DNA from: Chloroflexota bacterium
GTDB lineage: Bacteria; Chloroflexota; Dormibacteria; CF-121
Assembly (NCBI GenBank): GCA_005882045.1
Contig: VBHO01000026.1
Span: 16,885-71,870 of the forward strand
Direction: 5' to 3'
Length of the DNA stretch: 54,986 nucleotides
In this document: positions 1 through 7,819 of the stretch, piece by piece
How the letters are laid out: the number at the start of each line of letters is the position of its first letter
Numbering within the stretch: position 1 is the stretch's first letter
Notes under the pieces: generated by a model
The model's input: only the letters and a program-made list of their open reading frames with translations
Told to the model about the DNA's origin: nothing
The model's database searches: none
Position numbers and translations under genes: made by a program

Positions 1-135
1 GCCACCTTACCGGCCGGTTCGCGGGTTGGCACCTTGTTCGTCGAAGCCGGTGCGCACCGGGCCGAAGTCCCGCTCGTCACAGCGACCACGATCAACGGTC
101 CGGATGCCGGCTGGCGCCTGACGCGCAGTTTCTAG
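1..135 (+). CDS. C-terminal end of a D-alanyl-D-alanine carboxypeptidase-like protein (partial)
   Basis: Only the last 44 codons are in the window, read in frame 1 and ending at TAG 133-135. The fragment contains LPAGSRVGTLFVEAG followed by AEVPLVTATTI, which resembles the all-beta C-terminal domain of PBP5-type (DacA) D,D-carboxypeptidases, enzymes that trim the terminal D-Ala of peptidoglycan stem peptides outside the membrane. The catalytic SxxK domain would lie upstream of the window, so the assignment rests on this short tail alone. Its stop codon overlaps the stop of the convergent gene through the palindrome CTAG (132-135). No C-terminal amphipathic anchor of PBP5 type is seen. Another secreted beta-domain protein is possible. 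Confidence 0.5.
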   Translation, partial: ATLPAGSRVGTLFVEAGAHRAEVPLVTATTINGPDAGWRLTRSF

Positions 136-1123
136 CCAGCGCCCCAGTCCGCGGGCTTGATATCGATGCCGTCGGGGACGAACAGCAATCCGTCGGTCCG
201 CCCGCGGCGGTCGTTGATCCCGAACTGCCACACGATCATGTCGGTCTTGGGATCGATGACGATCACCCGGTTGCGAAAATCGTCGTTGAGCGCGATCAGT
301 CCGTTGCTCAGCTCGATCGCGAGTGAGGGATGGTCCAGCATGGCCGGGCCCGATCGGTGGGCGTAGCGCCAGACCGGCTTGCCCTGCCGGGTCATGATCA
401 GGATCTGGCCCGGACGCGAGTAGTCGACGAGCAGAATGTTGCCGTCGGGCAGCATCTGCGCGTCCGATGGATAGTGGATCCCGGGCGCCTGCACTGTCCA
501 GTACCGGGTCCCGTCCCAGCCAAGCTCGCTGACCCAGTCGCCCAGGATCTCGGTCACCAACACGTGGCCGTTTGACAGCGGCGTGTCGCCATTGGGCAGA
601 CCGAAGCTTTTCGGCGGATTGTGCGCGCAGTACCCGGTCCGGCCGAGCTGTGCCTTGATCGCCCTGGACGCCTGGTCGATCAAGATCAATCGGCAGTTGC
701 GGATGTCGGCAACCCCGATGCTGCCGTTCGGCCACATGTAGGCGTCATCCGGGCCGTTGAGGTAGCCCTTGGCCCACCCATGACGTTCCGACACCCCGTA
801 TTGCCAGACGATTCGGTGGCTGGCGTAATCGACCAGGACGATAGCATGCGATTCCTCTTCGTTGACCACGATCGATTTCCCGTCAGGCGCGTAAAACGCG
901 TCATCGGGCCAGCGAAAATGCTGGCCGGGCTGCAGGTCGCCGGGCCGTGGGAACTCCCAGACGGGTCCGGAGTGGCCGACGCCGGTGGCAGCTCCTCAGC
1001 TTGTTGCGCGACCTTCTGCGGTGACGCGGAGGCGTTCGAGTTCGAGCAGGCGGGCACGATTAGCAGCGAGACCAGAATGAGCGGCGTCAGGAGAGCCGGC
1101 CCGCGCCGAGTAACTAGATCCAC
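132..1123 (-). CDS. Lipoprotein with PQQ/NHL-like beta-propeller, interrupted by an apparent -1 frameshift
   Basis: Two reading frames together look like one gene. The upstream frame starts at GTG 1123 and encodes a lipoprotein signal peptide with lipobox IVPAC, then a Ser/Ala/Pro-rich linker. The downstream frame, open from about 995 to the stop at 132, encodes repeated blades such as HAIVLVDYASHRIVWQYG, DGNILLVDY and NRVIVIDPKTDMIVWQFG, typical of PQQ-like or arylsulfotransferase-like propellers. The join lies near 960-975, where the linker should pass into VWEFPRPGD; one base appears to be missing. No canonical start exists in the downstream frame before GTG 869. The start at 1123 is supported by a TATACT box 8 nt upstream. 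Substrate and function are unknown; it should sit outside the membrane. The frameshift may be real or an assembly error. Confidence 0.6.
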
Positions 1124-1131
1124 GCCGGGGA

Positions 1132-1137
1132 AGTATA
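1132..1137 (-). promoter_or_regulatory. -10 box TATACT of the lipoprotein gene (leaderless type)
   Basis: TATACT on the minus strand lies 8 nt before GTG 1123. Transcription from it would begin at or next to the start codon, and no Shine-Dalgarno sequence is present. Together with the signal peptide this fixes the start of the lipoprotein frame. Confidence 0.4.
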
Positions 1138-1238
1138 AGTGCCGACCCGATACAGTTCGCCGTTTGCCGCGGGATAAGCCGGGTATAACGATGACGAAAC
1201 CGTTCAAACGTCTCTGATCGAAAGAAAGGAGCGACACC

Positions 1239-2492
1239 GTGAGCATCAATTCGCCGACCTCTGCGCCCGATACCTCCGGCTCGCGCGCGGCGCTCAGGCT
1301 GACCCCACCGGAGCCGGTAGCGGCGATCACCGATGGGGAAGCGGCGAGCATGGTGCGGCTCGAGCCGTCGACCGCCAGCAAGATCGACGCCATCGTCAAC
1401 GGCTACATCGACTCCGTCGCATCGCTCGATCCGCAATCTCCGGACTTCGCGACCAAGCTGAATGCTATTCAGAGCATGGGCGATGACGAGATCCGTCAAT
1501 CGGCGAGTGTTTCCAACCGGCTGCTCGACAAGCCGGTCAAGGCGATGGAGTCGGGGCCCTTCAGCAAGGGGGCAACCGTCTCGAAGTCGCTGGTCGACCT
1601 GCGGCGGACGGTCGAAGACCTGGATCCCTCGCAGCAAGGGCTGCTCGGTCCGAAGCACCTTTTCGGGCTTATCCCGTTCGGCAACCGGCTGCGCGACTAC
1701 TTCGCCCGTTACCAGTCCGCCCAAGGGCACCTGAACGCCATCATCCAGGCGCTCTACCACGGCCAGGATGAGCTGCGACAAGACAATGCTGCCATCGAAC
1801 AGGAAAAGGTCAATGTCTGGGACATCAAAGGCAAGCTCGAGCAGTACGTCTACATGGCGGGCAAGCTCGACGCCGCGCTCGAGGCGCGGATCGACCAGAT
1901 CGGTCAGACCGATCGCGAGCGGGCCAAGGCGCTCCGCGAGGATGGGCTCTTCTATGTTCGCCAGAAGCGGCAGGACCTCCTCACCCAGCTCGCCGTTAAC
2001 GTGCAGGGCTACCTCGCGCTCGAGTTAGTGCGCCGGAACAACCTTGAGTTGATAAAAGGCGTCGACCGGGCGACCACGACGACGGTGTCGGCCCTTCGCA
2101 CCGCAGTTATCGTGGCGCAGGCGCTGACCAATCAGAAACTGGTCCTCAACCAGATTACGGCGCTGAACGCCACGACCGGCAACATCATCGAATCGACGTC
2201 GGTGATGCTGAAGGAACAGTCGGGCCAGATTCAGGAGGAGGCTGGCAGCGCCACCATCAGCGTAGAAAAGCTGCAGGCGGCCTTCGCCAACATCTACGCG
2301 ACCGTGGACATGATCGACGCCTACAAGCTGCAGGCGCTCGACAACATGCAGAAAACCATCGACGCGCTGAGCGGCGAGGTGGTAAAAGCGCAGTCGTACC
2401 TCCAGCGAGCGCACAACGCTCCGCCAACGCCAGCCGTGGGCGCCGGCAGCCGCGGTGAGCTAGCACTGCCGAGCCACCCCGCCTCCTCTTAA
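1239..2492 (+). CDS. telA: TelA-family toxic anion resistance protein
   Basis: This 417-residue protein matches the TelA/KlaA family over its length: an N-terminal disordered stretch of about 60 residues, then a long all-helical region with family hallmarks (LIPFGNRLRDYF at about 145-156, NVWDIKGKLEQYVYMAGKLD, and ALTNQKLVLNQITALN in the C-terminal half). Members are linked genetically to tellurite and other envelope stress; the biochemical role is not settled. The GTG start at 1239 has a good RBS (AAAGGAG, 1226-1232). A possible -10 TATAAC lies at 1184-1189. It is followed after 55 bp by a 43-residue ORF and then a conserved unknown protein, probably one operon. Confidence 0.9.
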   Translation: MSINSPTSAPDTSGSRAALRLTPPEPVAAITDGEAASMVRLEPSTASKIDAIVNGYIDSVASLDPQSPDFATKLNAIQSMGDDEIRQSASVSNRLLDKPVKAMESGPFSKGATVSKSLVDLRRTVEDLDPSQQGLLGPKHLFGLIPFGNRLRDYFARYQSAQGHLNAIIQALYHGQDELRQDNAAIEQEKVNVWDIKGKLEQYVYMAGKLDAALEARIDQIGQTDRERAKALREDGLFYVRQKRQDLLTQLAVNVQGYLALELVRRNNLELIKGVDRATTTTVSALRTAVIVAQALTNQKLVLNQITALNATTGNIIESTSVMLKEQSGQIQEEAGSATISVEKLQAAFANIYATVDMIDAYKLQALDNMQKTIDALSGEVVKAQSYLQRAHNAPPTPAVGAGSRGELALPSHPASS

Positions 2493-2547
2493 TTCGGGGC
2501 TCTCTTTGCAAGCCCGGCTTTGCTAGGGTGAGAGGGAGGGCTGAATC

Positions 2548-2679
2548 ATGGGATTCACGAGCAAGCCTGTCAGGGTCATCGAAGTGCCGGAGCCGGCTTC
2601 CGAGCCGCTGGTCGCGCCGGAGCGCGAACCGCAGCGCACCGAGCGAGAGGAAGAAGCCCCGGTCACCACGCCGGCGTGA
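2548..2679 (+). CDS. Small acidic/proline-rich protein in the TelA operon (43 aa)
   Basis: A 43-codon ORF starting at ATG 2548, with a purine-rich RBS (AGAGGGAGGG, 2531-2540), and ending at TGA 2677-2679. The sequence is rich in Pro, Glu and Arg (VIEVPEPASEPLVAP, then a run of charged residues) and is probably disordered. It has no signal peptide or membrane segment. The stop overlaps the GTG start of the next gene (GTGA), which suggests translational coupling; the RBS and this overlap are the main reasons to believe it is translated. I do not recognise a family. It may be a short adaptor between TelA and the downstream protein, which is inference from position only. Confidence 0.5.
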   Translation: MGFTSKPVRVIEVPEPASEPLVAPEREPQRTEREEEAPVTTPA

Positions 2680-3272
2680 ACCCTGCCGTCGGGTACCGCT
2701 TCTGGCGGGTCGACCCCGACGACGCCTGGACGCGCGGCCGGCTTCAGTCGCCGGTGGCCGAGACCTTGTGGCCGCCACTGGAGACCCTCGAGGCCGAGTG
2801 CCAGACCCGTCCCGGATTGCGCCTGGCCCGTGCCGGCCTGCATCGGCATGATGAACTCCGGATCTCGCCCGAGCCGAGCTGCAGCTGTGGGATCTACGCC
2901 TATCACGACATCACCCCCATGACCAGGGCGCTGCGCGAAGAGCCCTATATGTTCGGCGGCGCCGTACTCTGCTGGGGCAGGATCGTGATCCATCCCGAAG
3001 GCATGCGGGCCCAGCACGCCCGACCGCTGGCCCTTTGCCGGCCCGAAAGCCCGGGGGTGCAGTTACGAACGGCAGCCCTGCTGGCCGAGGTCACCCGGGA
3101 GTACGCGATCCCGTTGCTCGAGCTTCGTGACCTGGTCGCGTACGCGAGCGAGTTCGGTGCCAGCTACAAGCCCGAACCGGCGCCTCCGTCCCGACGGGGG
3201 TTGGACCGGGTCAAGGATGCGCTGTCGTGGCGCCAGATAGCCCGCCGCCTCGGGAAAGCGTTCGGCGGCTAG
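2676..3272 (+). CDS. Conserved protein of unknown function with CSCGIYA motif, TelA neighbour
   Basis: A 198-residue soluble protein starting at GTG 2676, overlapping the stop of the 43-aa ORF by 4 bp. It begins with GYRFWRVDPDD and carries a cysteine motif, PSCSCGIYAYH (about 65-75), then a core with FGGAVLCWGRIVIHPEGMRAQ (split about 90-112). The closely spaced Cys and following His could bind a metal. This pattern of a Trp-rich start, CxCGIYA and WGxVxxHxxGxRA resembles unnamed proteins in high-GC bacteria, but I cannot name a characterised member. The C-terminus (about 165-198) is basic. It is the third gene of the TelA operon. It ends 9 bp from the convergent MFS gene. Confidence 0.7.
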   Translation: MNPAVGYRFWRVDPDDAWTRGRLQSPVAETLWPPLETLEAECQTRPGLRLARAGLHRHDELRISPEPSCSCGIYAYHDITPMTRALREEPYMFGGAVLCWGRIVIHPEGMRAQHARPLALCRPESPGVQLRTAALLAEVTREYAIPLLELRDLVAYASEFGASYKPEPAPPSRRGLDRVKDALSWRQIARRLGKAFGG

Positions 3273-3281
3273 AAACCCCGC

Positions 3282-4910
3282 TCAGCCGGCTGCTGCACTG
3301 GCGCTCCGCTCCGCCGCGTCCGCTCGGGCCGTTGCTTTGGCGCGGCGCTCGATGAGGAGGCAGCTCAGGGCACCCACGGCCAGCACGGCGATCGATACCG
3401 CGAGCGTCGGCTTGACGGCGTTCACGTAGGCGTTGGCGAAAACATCGTGAAAGAGGCGCTCCAAAGTGGGCGCCAGCGCCGGCGGGACCCCGGCGGGTAA
3501 CTGAGCGCCCGTCTGACCGACCCCCACCTTGAAGCCGCCCGAGGCAGCATGGGAGAAGCCGCTGACGAAGATGCCGCGAAAAGCGGGCGGCACCTGGCTC
3601 GAGTAGGCGACCGCCTGATCGTGCAACTGGGTGGCGAGCCGATTTTGCAAGACGGCGCCGATCACCGCGCTGCCGATCGCGCCGCCCACCTGTCGAACGG
3701 TATTGAGCACGCCTGAGGCCGCGCCGGCCATCTGCGGCCTGACGTTGCGCATCGCGACCGTCGTCAGGGGTGCGAAGGTCATGCCCAGTCCCAACCCGGC
3801 AAGCGCGGCGGGTCCCCAGAAGGTCGCCTGTGTCGCGTTCAGGGAAATCACCAAGACCACGAGCCCCATGCCGGCGGCAAAGAAGGTCAGCCCGGCGACG
3901 AGGATGTATTTCCCGCCAAACCGATCGGACAGGCGGCCGGCGATGGGAGCGACGACCATCGAGACCAGCGACATCGGCACGAAGGTGAGCCCCGCTTTCA
4001 GCGCCGAGAACCCCAGGACCGACTGAAAGAAGAACGTCACTGGGATGAAGAACCCGAGCATGCCAAAAGCCACCGCTGAACTGACCCAGATCGCGATGCT
4101 GAAGTTGCGATTGCTAAAAAGTGAGAGCGGCATCAACGGCTCGGCCTGGAATCGTTCGAAGACGATAAAGACTGCGAACAGCACGACGCCGGCAGCGATG
4201 ATCTCAGGAATCGTGATCGGTCCCCAGATAGCACCCCAGTTGAAGCGCTCGCCCTCAACCAGCCCGAAAATGATGCCGAACAGGCTCGCACTCGCCAGCA
4301 GGACGCCCACGATGTCGAGCCGATGCCGTCGCCCGGGACGAAGGTCGGGCACGACCAGGAGCGCCCCCGCGAGCGCGACCAACCCGACTGGGACGTTGAC
4401 GAAGAAGATCCAGCGCCAGTTGATGTAGGTGACGAGGAACCCGCCGAGCGTTGGTCCGGTGACGGTCGCCACACCGGCGACCGCGCCCCAGATGCCGAAA
4501 GCGGCCCCGCGGCGCTCCGGCGGAAAGATGATGGTGATGATGCTGAGCGTTTGAGGGGTCAGAATCGCGCCCCCGACGCCCTGGAGGATGCGGGCGGCGA
4601 TCAGCTGGTTCCCGTCCTGGGCGAGTCCGCAAAGCGCGGAGGCCACCGTGAAGATCGCCAACCCGAGGGCGAAGAGCCGGCGAGGGCCGAAGAAGTCGCC
4701 CAACCGGCCGGCCGTGATGAGCAAAACGGCGTAGGCGAGCAGGTAGGCGTTGATCACCCAGAGGATCTGATCGAGCGACGAATTGAGGCCCGAGATCATC
4801 GCCGGGATGGCGATGTTTACGATCGTGGTGTCGAGCAGGATCATGAAGAAACCCAGGCTCAGGAACACCAGGACGAGCCATTCGTTCTTTGCTTGTGCGG
4901 GCCTTTCCAT
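3282..4910 (-). CDS. DHA2-family MFS multidrug efflux transporter
   Basis: A 542-residue protein with about 14 hydrophobic segments, the DHA2 (EmrB/QacA) layout. Motif A-like GRLGDFFGPRR is in the loop after TM2, the first helix has the family signature LDTTIVNIAIPAM, and motif C lies in TM5 (VAGVATVTGPTLGGFL). It should export drugs or toxic lipophilic compounds from the inner membrane by proton exchange. A long extracellular loop (about 430-490) precedes the last helix. ATG 4910 has a strong RBS (GGAGGA). It is transcribed divergently from a MarR regulator 63 bp away, which probably represses it. Confidence 0.88.
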   Translation of the reverse strand: MERPAQAKNEWLVLVFLSLGFFMILLDTTIVNIAIPAMISGLNSSLDQILWVINAYLLAYAVLLITAGRLGDFFGPRRLFALGLAIFTVASALCGLAQDGNQLIAARILQGVGGAILTPQTLSIITIIFPPERRGAAFGIWGAVAGVATVTGPTLGGFLVTYINWRWIFFVNVPVGLVALAGALLVVPDLRPGRRHRLDIVGVLLASASLFGIIFGLVEGERFNWGAIWGPITIPEIIAAGVVLFAVFIVFERFQAEPLMPLSLFSNRNFSIAIWVSSAVAFGMLGFFIPVTFFFQSVLGFSALKAGLTFVPMSLVSMVVAPIAGRLSDRFGGKYILVAGLTFFAAGMGLVVLVISLNATQATFWGPAALAGLGLGMTFAPLTTVAMRNVRPQMAGAASGVLNTVRQVGGAIGSAVIGAVLQNRLATQLHDQAVAYSSQVPPAFRGIFVSGFSHAASGGFKVGVGQTGAQLPAGVPPALAPTLERLFHDVFANAYVNAVKPTLAVSIAVLAVGALSCLLIERRAKATARADAAERSASAAAG

Positions 4911-4946
4911 CGCCTAATTCCTCCGGTTACGACTGCTTAGGATTTC

Positions 4947-4963
4947 TGATACTTTAAAGATCA
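4947..4963. promoter_or_regulatory. Imperfect palindrome, candidate MarR operator
   Basis: TGATACTTTAAAGATCA lies between the divergent MFS and MarR genes. Its centre CTTTAAAG is a perfect palindrome and TGA/TCA arms flank it with one mismatch in spacing. It also overlaps TACTTT (4950-4955), a possible -10 for the MarR gene 18 nt before its ATG. Position and symmetry suit a MarR dimer that controls both genes; this is inference. Confidence 0.4.
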
Positions 4964-4973
4964 AAGCATTCTC

Positions 4974-5441
4974 ATGTCAAACCGCAACTCGAAAGAGCGG
5001 CTGATCGAACAGGCCCTCCAGGAAATCCGAGCCCTGGATGGCGAGCTCGACCTCATGGACCAGGCCATCGCCGACCGCCTGGGGATGAACCGTACGGATT
5101 GCCAGTGTATGGATCTCATCAGCCGGCTGGGGCCCATGACGGCGGGGGAGCTGGCGGATCGAGTTGGCTTGACCGCTGGCGCGATCACCGCGGTGCTCGA
5201 CCGACTGGAGCGCGGCCATTGGATTCGTCGGGTGCACGATACGGTCGACCGTCGCCGGGTGATGGTCTCGCGCGGACAGGCCGGACACGCGAAGATGGCG
5301 CCCATTTTTGCCCGGCTGCGGAGGTCAACGCGCGAGGTCCTTGCCCGTTATTCGGAAGAGCAACTCGACCTGATCGCGGATTTCCTACAGCGCACTGCCG
5401 GCGTCGCCGCCCAACATCGGCAAAGGTTGCGCCGCTCATAA
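4974..5441 (+). CDS. MarR-family transcriptional regulator
   Basis: A 155-residue protein with a MarR winged helix: helices around 45-90 (LGPMTAGELADRVGLTAGAI), recognition helix TAVLDRLERGHWIRR and wing VHDTVDRRRVMV, flanked by N- and C-terminal helices for dimerisation. MarR proteins usually repress efflux genes and are released by small phenolic or lipophilic ligands. It is divergent from the MFS transporter at 3282-4910, so that gene and itself are likely targets. ATG 4974 has no clear RBS; the short leader suggests leaderless or near-leaderless translation. The length is normal. Confidence 0.85.
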   Translation: MSNRNSKERLIEQALQEIRALDGELDLMDQAIADRLGMNRTDCQCMDLISRLGPMTAGELADRVGLTAGAITAVLDRLERGHWIRRVHDTVDRRRVMVSRGQAGHAKMAPIFARLRRSTREVLARYSEEQLDLIADFLQRTAGVAAQHRQRLRRS

Positions 5442-5480
5442 ACCCCCCACCTCCGCTCGCGCAGGAGGGCTCTCAAATCT

Positions 5481-5503
5481 CCCTCCCCGCTCGCGGGGGA
5501 GGG
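5481..5503. repeat. GC-rich intergenic hairpin, REP-like
   Basis: CCCTCCCCGC, TC, then GCGGGGGAGGG forms a near-perfect stem with one bulged G. It sits in a C/G-run region (5442-5520) between two MarR genes, with related C-rich runs on both sides. Palindromes of this kind are dispersed repeats in many GC-rich genomes. It has no U-tract, so it is not a standard terminator. Genome-wide copy number cannot be seen from here. Confidence 0.4.
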
Positions 5504-5533
5504 CAGCGTGGGGGCGGTCGCCGAACTCGTAGT

Positions 5534-5578
5534 TTGACAATGGAAGCGGAGTGATACATAGTGAAGCACTTCACTATG
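5534..5578 (+). promoter_or_regulatory. Promoter and perfect operator of the second MarR-MFS operon
   Basis: A consensus -35 TTGACA (5534-5539) is followed after 17 bp by CATAGT (5557-5562) as -10. A perfect inverted repeat with 10-bp arms, CATAGTGAAG and CTTCACTATG, around CA covers 5557-5578, so it overlaps the -10 and the start site. A bound MarR dimer would block RNA polymerase directly, giving autorepression of the regulator and the transporter behind it. Confidence 0.7.
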
Positions 5579-6157
5579 CACTTCTCTGAGATCAAGGGCG
5601 ACTGTCGGTTCAACGGCACGCTGGCCACCGATCGAGCCGGGCGCCTCTACGATAGCCGCTTCCGTCAGGCCATCCGCTCGGCACGCCGGCCTCTCTCCGA
5701 ACGAGAGACGCGCGCGGTTGAGGCCCTGACGGCCTTGCGGATCACCGCCCGGCTAACCCGCCAGCTGATGGATCGGTGGGCGGAGAAACACGGCCTGAGT
5801 GAAGGCCGGCTCCACGTCCTCTTTCGGTTGGCCTCGGCGCCCGACCACCAGCTTCCGCTGGGGGAGTTGGCCGACCAGCTCGAGGTAACCCCGCGGAATA
5901 TCACCGGGCTCATCGATCATCTCGAGCGCGATGGCCTGGTCGAGCGCATCGACGATCCGGCCGATCGCCGCTTGACCTACGCGCGACTGACAGCAGCGGG
6001 TGGGAGGCGCATCGACGGCATGCGCGCCCAGGGGTTGGAGTGGCAGCTCAAGATCGCGGCCGGACTCTCTACCGAAGAGCTCGATCAGCTCCGTCACGCC
6101 TGCTTGCAGCTGATCGAAAACATGACCGGCAAAAGCGTGACCGAGAAGAGCGCATGA
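5576..6157 (+). CDS. MarR-family transcriptional regulator (second copy)
   Basis: A MarR winged-helix protein of about 193 residues, somewhat long because of a basic N-terminal extension of about 45 residues. The DNA-binding domain contains LPLGELADQLEVTPRNITGL, then IDHLERDGLVERIDDPADRR with the wing RLTYARLTAAG. An in-frame GTG at 5561 lies inside the operator and upstream of the expected transcription start, so I prefer ATG 5576. Later starts are possible. Its stop overlaps the ATG of the transporter (ATGA, 6154-6157), so the two are translationally coupled. It is only distantly similar to the first MarR, so this is not a recent duplication. Confidence 0.82.
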   Translation: MHFSEIKGDCRFNGTLATDRAGRLYDSRFRQAIRSARRPLSERETRAVEALTALRITARLTRQLMDRWAEKHGLSEGRLHVLFRLASAPDHQLPLGELADQLEVTPRNITGLIDHLERDGLVERIDDPADRRLTYARLTAAGGRRIDGMRAQGLEWQLKIAAGLSTEELDQLRHACLQLIENMTGKSVTEKSA

Positions 6158-7812
6158 CAAACGATCCGCAACCGTCGTCGGGTGGCACCGTCGACGCCGG
6201 CGGTCATCTGACAGAGGGCCTGACGCGCTGGGCGACCATCGGGGTGGTCGCGGGGACGATGCTGGCACTCCTCCTGGCCGCGCTCGACCAGACGATCGTC
6301 GGGACCGCGATGCCGCGGATCGTGGCCGAGTTGAACGGCCTCAATTACTACACCTGGGTCATTACGGCCTACCTGGTCGCCTCGACGATCATGGTGCCGA
6401 TCGCCGGCAAGCTGGGCGACCTCTTCGGGCGGAAGCCATTCCTGCTGGCCGGCATGATCGGCTTCGTCGTCGCGTCGGCGCTCTGCGGCCAGTCGCACGG
6501 CATGCTCGAGCTGATCGTCTTCCGAACCATCCAGGGCATCTTTGGCGGCATGCTGTTCGCGACGGTCTTCGCCGTGATCGGCGACCTGTTTCCGCCAACG
6601 CAACGGGCTCGTCTCGCCGGCCTGTTCGGCGCCGTCTTCGGTCTGTCCTCCATCGTCGGTCCGACGGCCGGTGGATACATCACGGACACCTGGGGCTGGC
6701 GCTGGGTCTTCTATGTCAATCTGCCGGTGGGCATCATCGCGGTCCTCCTCGTGGTTGCCACGATGCCGTTCGTGCGCTCATCGGCTTCCCTGCGCGATAT
6801 CGACTTCAAGGGCGCCGCCGCCCTGGTCGCCGGTCTGGTGCCGCTGATGATTGCACTCTCGATCACGCGCGATCATGGGTGGACGTCCCCTGAAGTCCTT
6901 GGACTCCTCGGCCTCGCCGCCGTCATCCTGGCCCTGTTCTTTGTCCTTGAGATTCGGAGCGATCATCCGATCGTGCCCTTCGACCTCTTCAAGAACTCCA
7001 CCTTCAGCGTTTCGATGATCGTCGGTTTTCTCTCAGGCTTCGGCATGTTCGGCACGATCGTCTTCGTCCCGCTCATCTATCAGGGCGTCCTCGGCGTCAC
7101 CGCCACCAACTCGGGTCAGTTGCTGACTCCGATGATGCTCGGCCTTATCGTCGCGAGCACGCTGGTCGGTCAGTTGATGGTGCGCATTCGCCTGTACCGT
7201 TTCCTGGGAACGGCCGGCGTCGCCGTCATGCTGGTCGGCATGTGGCTGCTCTCGCAGGTCACCGTCAGTACCTCGCGCCTTGAAGTGGTCCGCGATATCG
7301 TGATCGTCGGTGCGGGCCTGGGCTCGACCTTCCCCCTCTATCTGACCGCCGTCCAGAGCGCCCTACCACGGAACTTCCTCGGCGTGGCGTCGAGCCAGGT
7401 CCAGTTCTGGCGGCAGATCGGTGGCACCATTGGCACCGCCGTGCTCGGCTCGGTTCTCAGCCAGCGTCTTCCGGTCCACATCGCCGAGCAGGTGGCAACC
7501 CTTCACCTACCGGCGCAGGCGGCGCGGCTGGTCGGCGGCGGCGGAGGCAGCCCCCAGACGCTATTCGATCCGGCGCAGATCGCAGCGAGCCGGGCCAGGG
7601 CGACGAGTGCGCTCGGATCACAGGGCGCGGCGATCTTCGACCAGGTGCTCCATGCGGTCCGCGTGGCGCTGGCGTCGACGTTGCACGAGGTCTTCCTCTA
7701 CGGCGCCGCCGTCCTGATTATCGCGCTGGTTGCAACCGTCTTCCTCAAGGACGTGCCGTTGCGCGCCCGGCAGCCTGCCGGTGAGAACGAAGCGCCGGTG
7801 GTCGCCGCCTAG
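6154..7812 (+). CDS. DHA2-family MFS multidrug efflux transporter (second copy)
   Basis: A 552-residue transporter with 14 predicted helices. It shows the DHA2 first-helix signature LDQTIVGTAMPRIVAEL, motif A GKLGDLFGRKPF, and motif C around VFGLSSIVGPTAGGYI. An Ala/Gly-rich periplasmic loop (about 445-510) precedes the last helix, as in the neighbouring transporter. I start it at ATG 6154, which overlaps the regulator's stop; the open frame reaches further upstream but only inside the MarR gene. It is probably a proton-coupled exporter of lipophilic drugs, controlled by the MarR protein encoded just before it. It ends 7 bp from the convergent Asp-box gene. Confidence 0.88.
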   Translation: MTNDPQPSSGGTVDAGGHLTEGLTRWATIGVVAGTMLALLLAALDQTIVGTAMPRIVAELNGLNYYTWVITAYLVASTIMVPIAGKLGDLFGRKPFLLAGMIGFVVASALCGQSHGMLELIVFRTIQGIFGGMLFATVFAVIGDLFPPTQRARLAGLFGAVFGLSSIVGPTAGGYITDTWGWRWVFYVNLPVGIIAVLLVVATMPFVRSSASLRDIDFKGAAALVAGLVPLMIALSITRDHGWTSPEVLGLLGLAAVILALFFVLEIRSDHPIVPFDLFKNSTFSVSMIVGFLSGFGMFGTIVFVPLIYQGVLGVTATNSGQLLTPMMLGLIVASTLVGQLMVRIRLYRFLGTAGVAVMLVGMWLLSQVTVSTSRLEVVRDIVIVGAGLGSTFPLYLTAVQSALPRNFLGVASSQVQFWRQIGGTIGTAVLGSVLSQRLPVHIAEQVATLHLPAQAARLVGGGGGSPQTLFDPAQIAASRARATSALGSQGAAIFDQVLHAVRVALASTLHEVFLYGAAVLIIALVATVFLKDVPLRARQPAGENEAPVVAA

Positions 7813-7819
7813 CTGGGCT

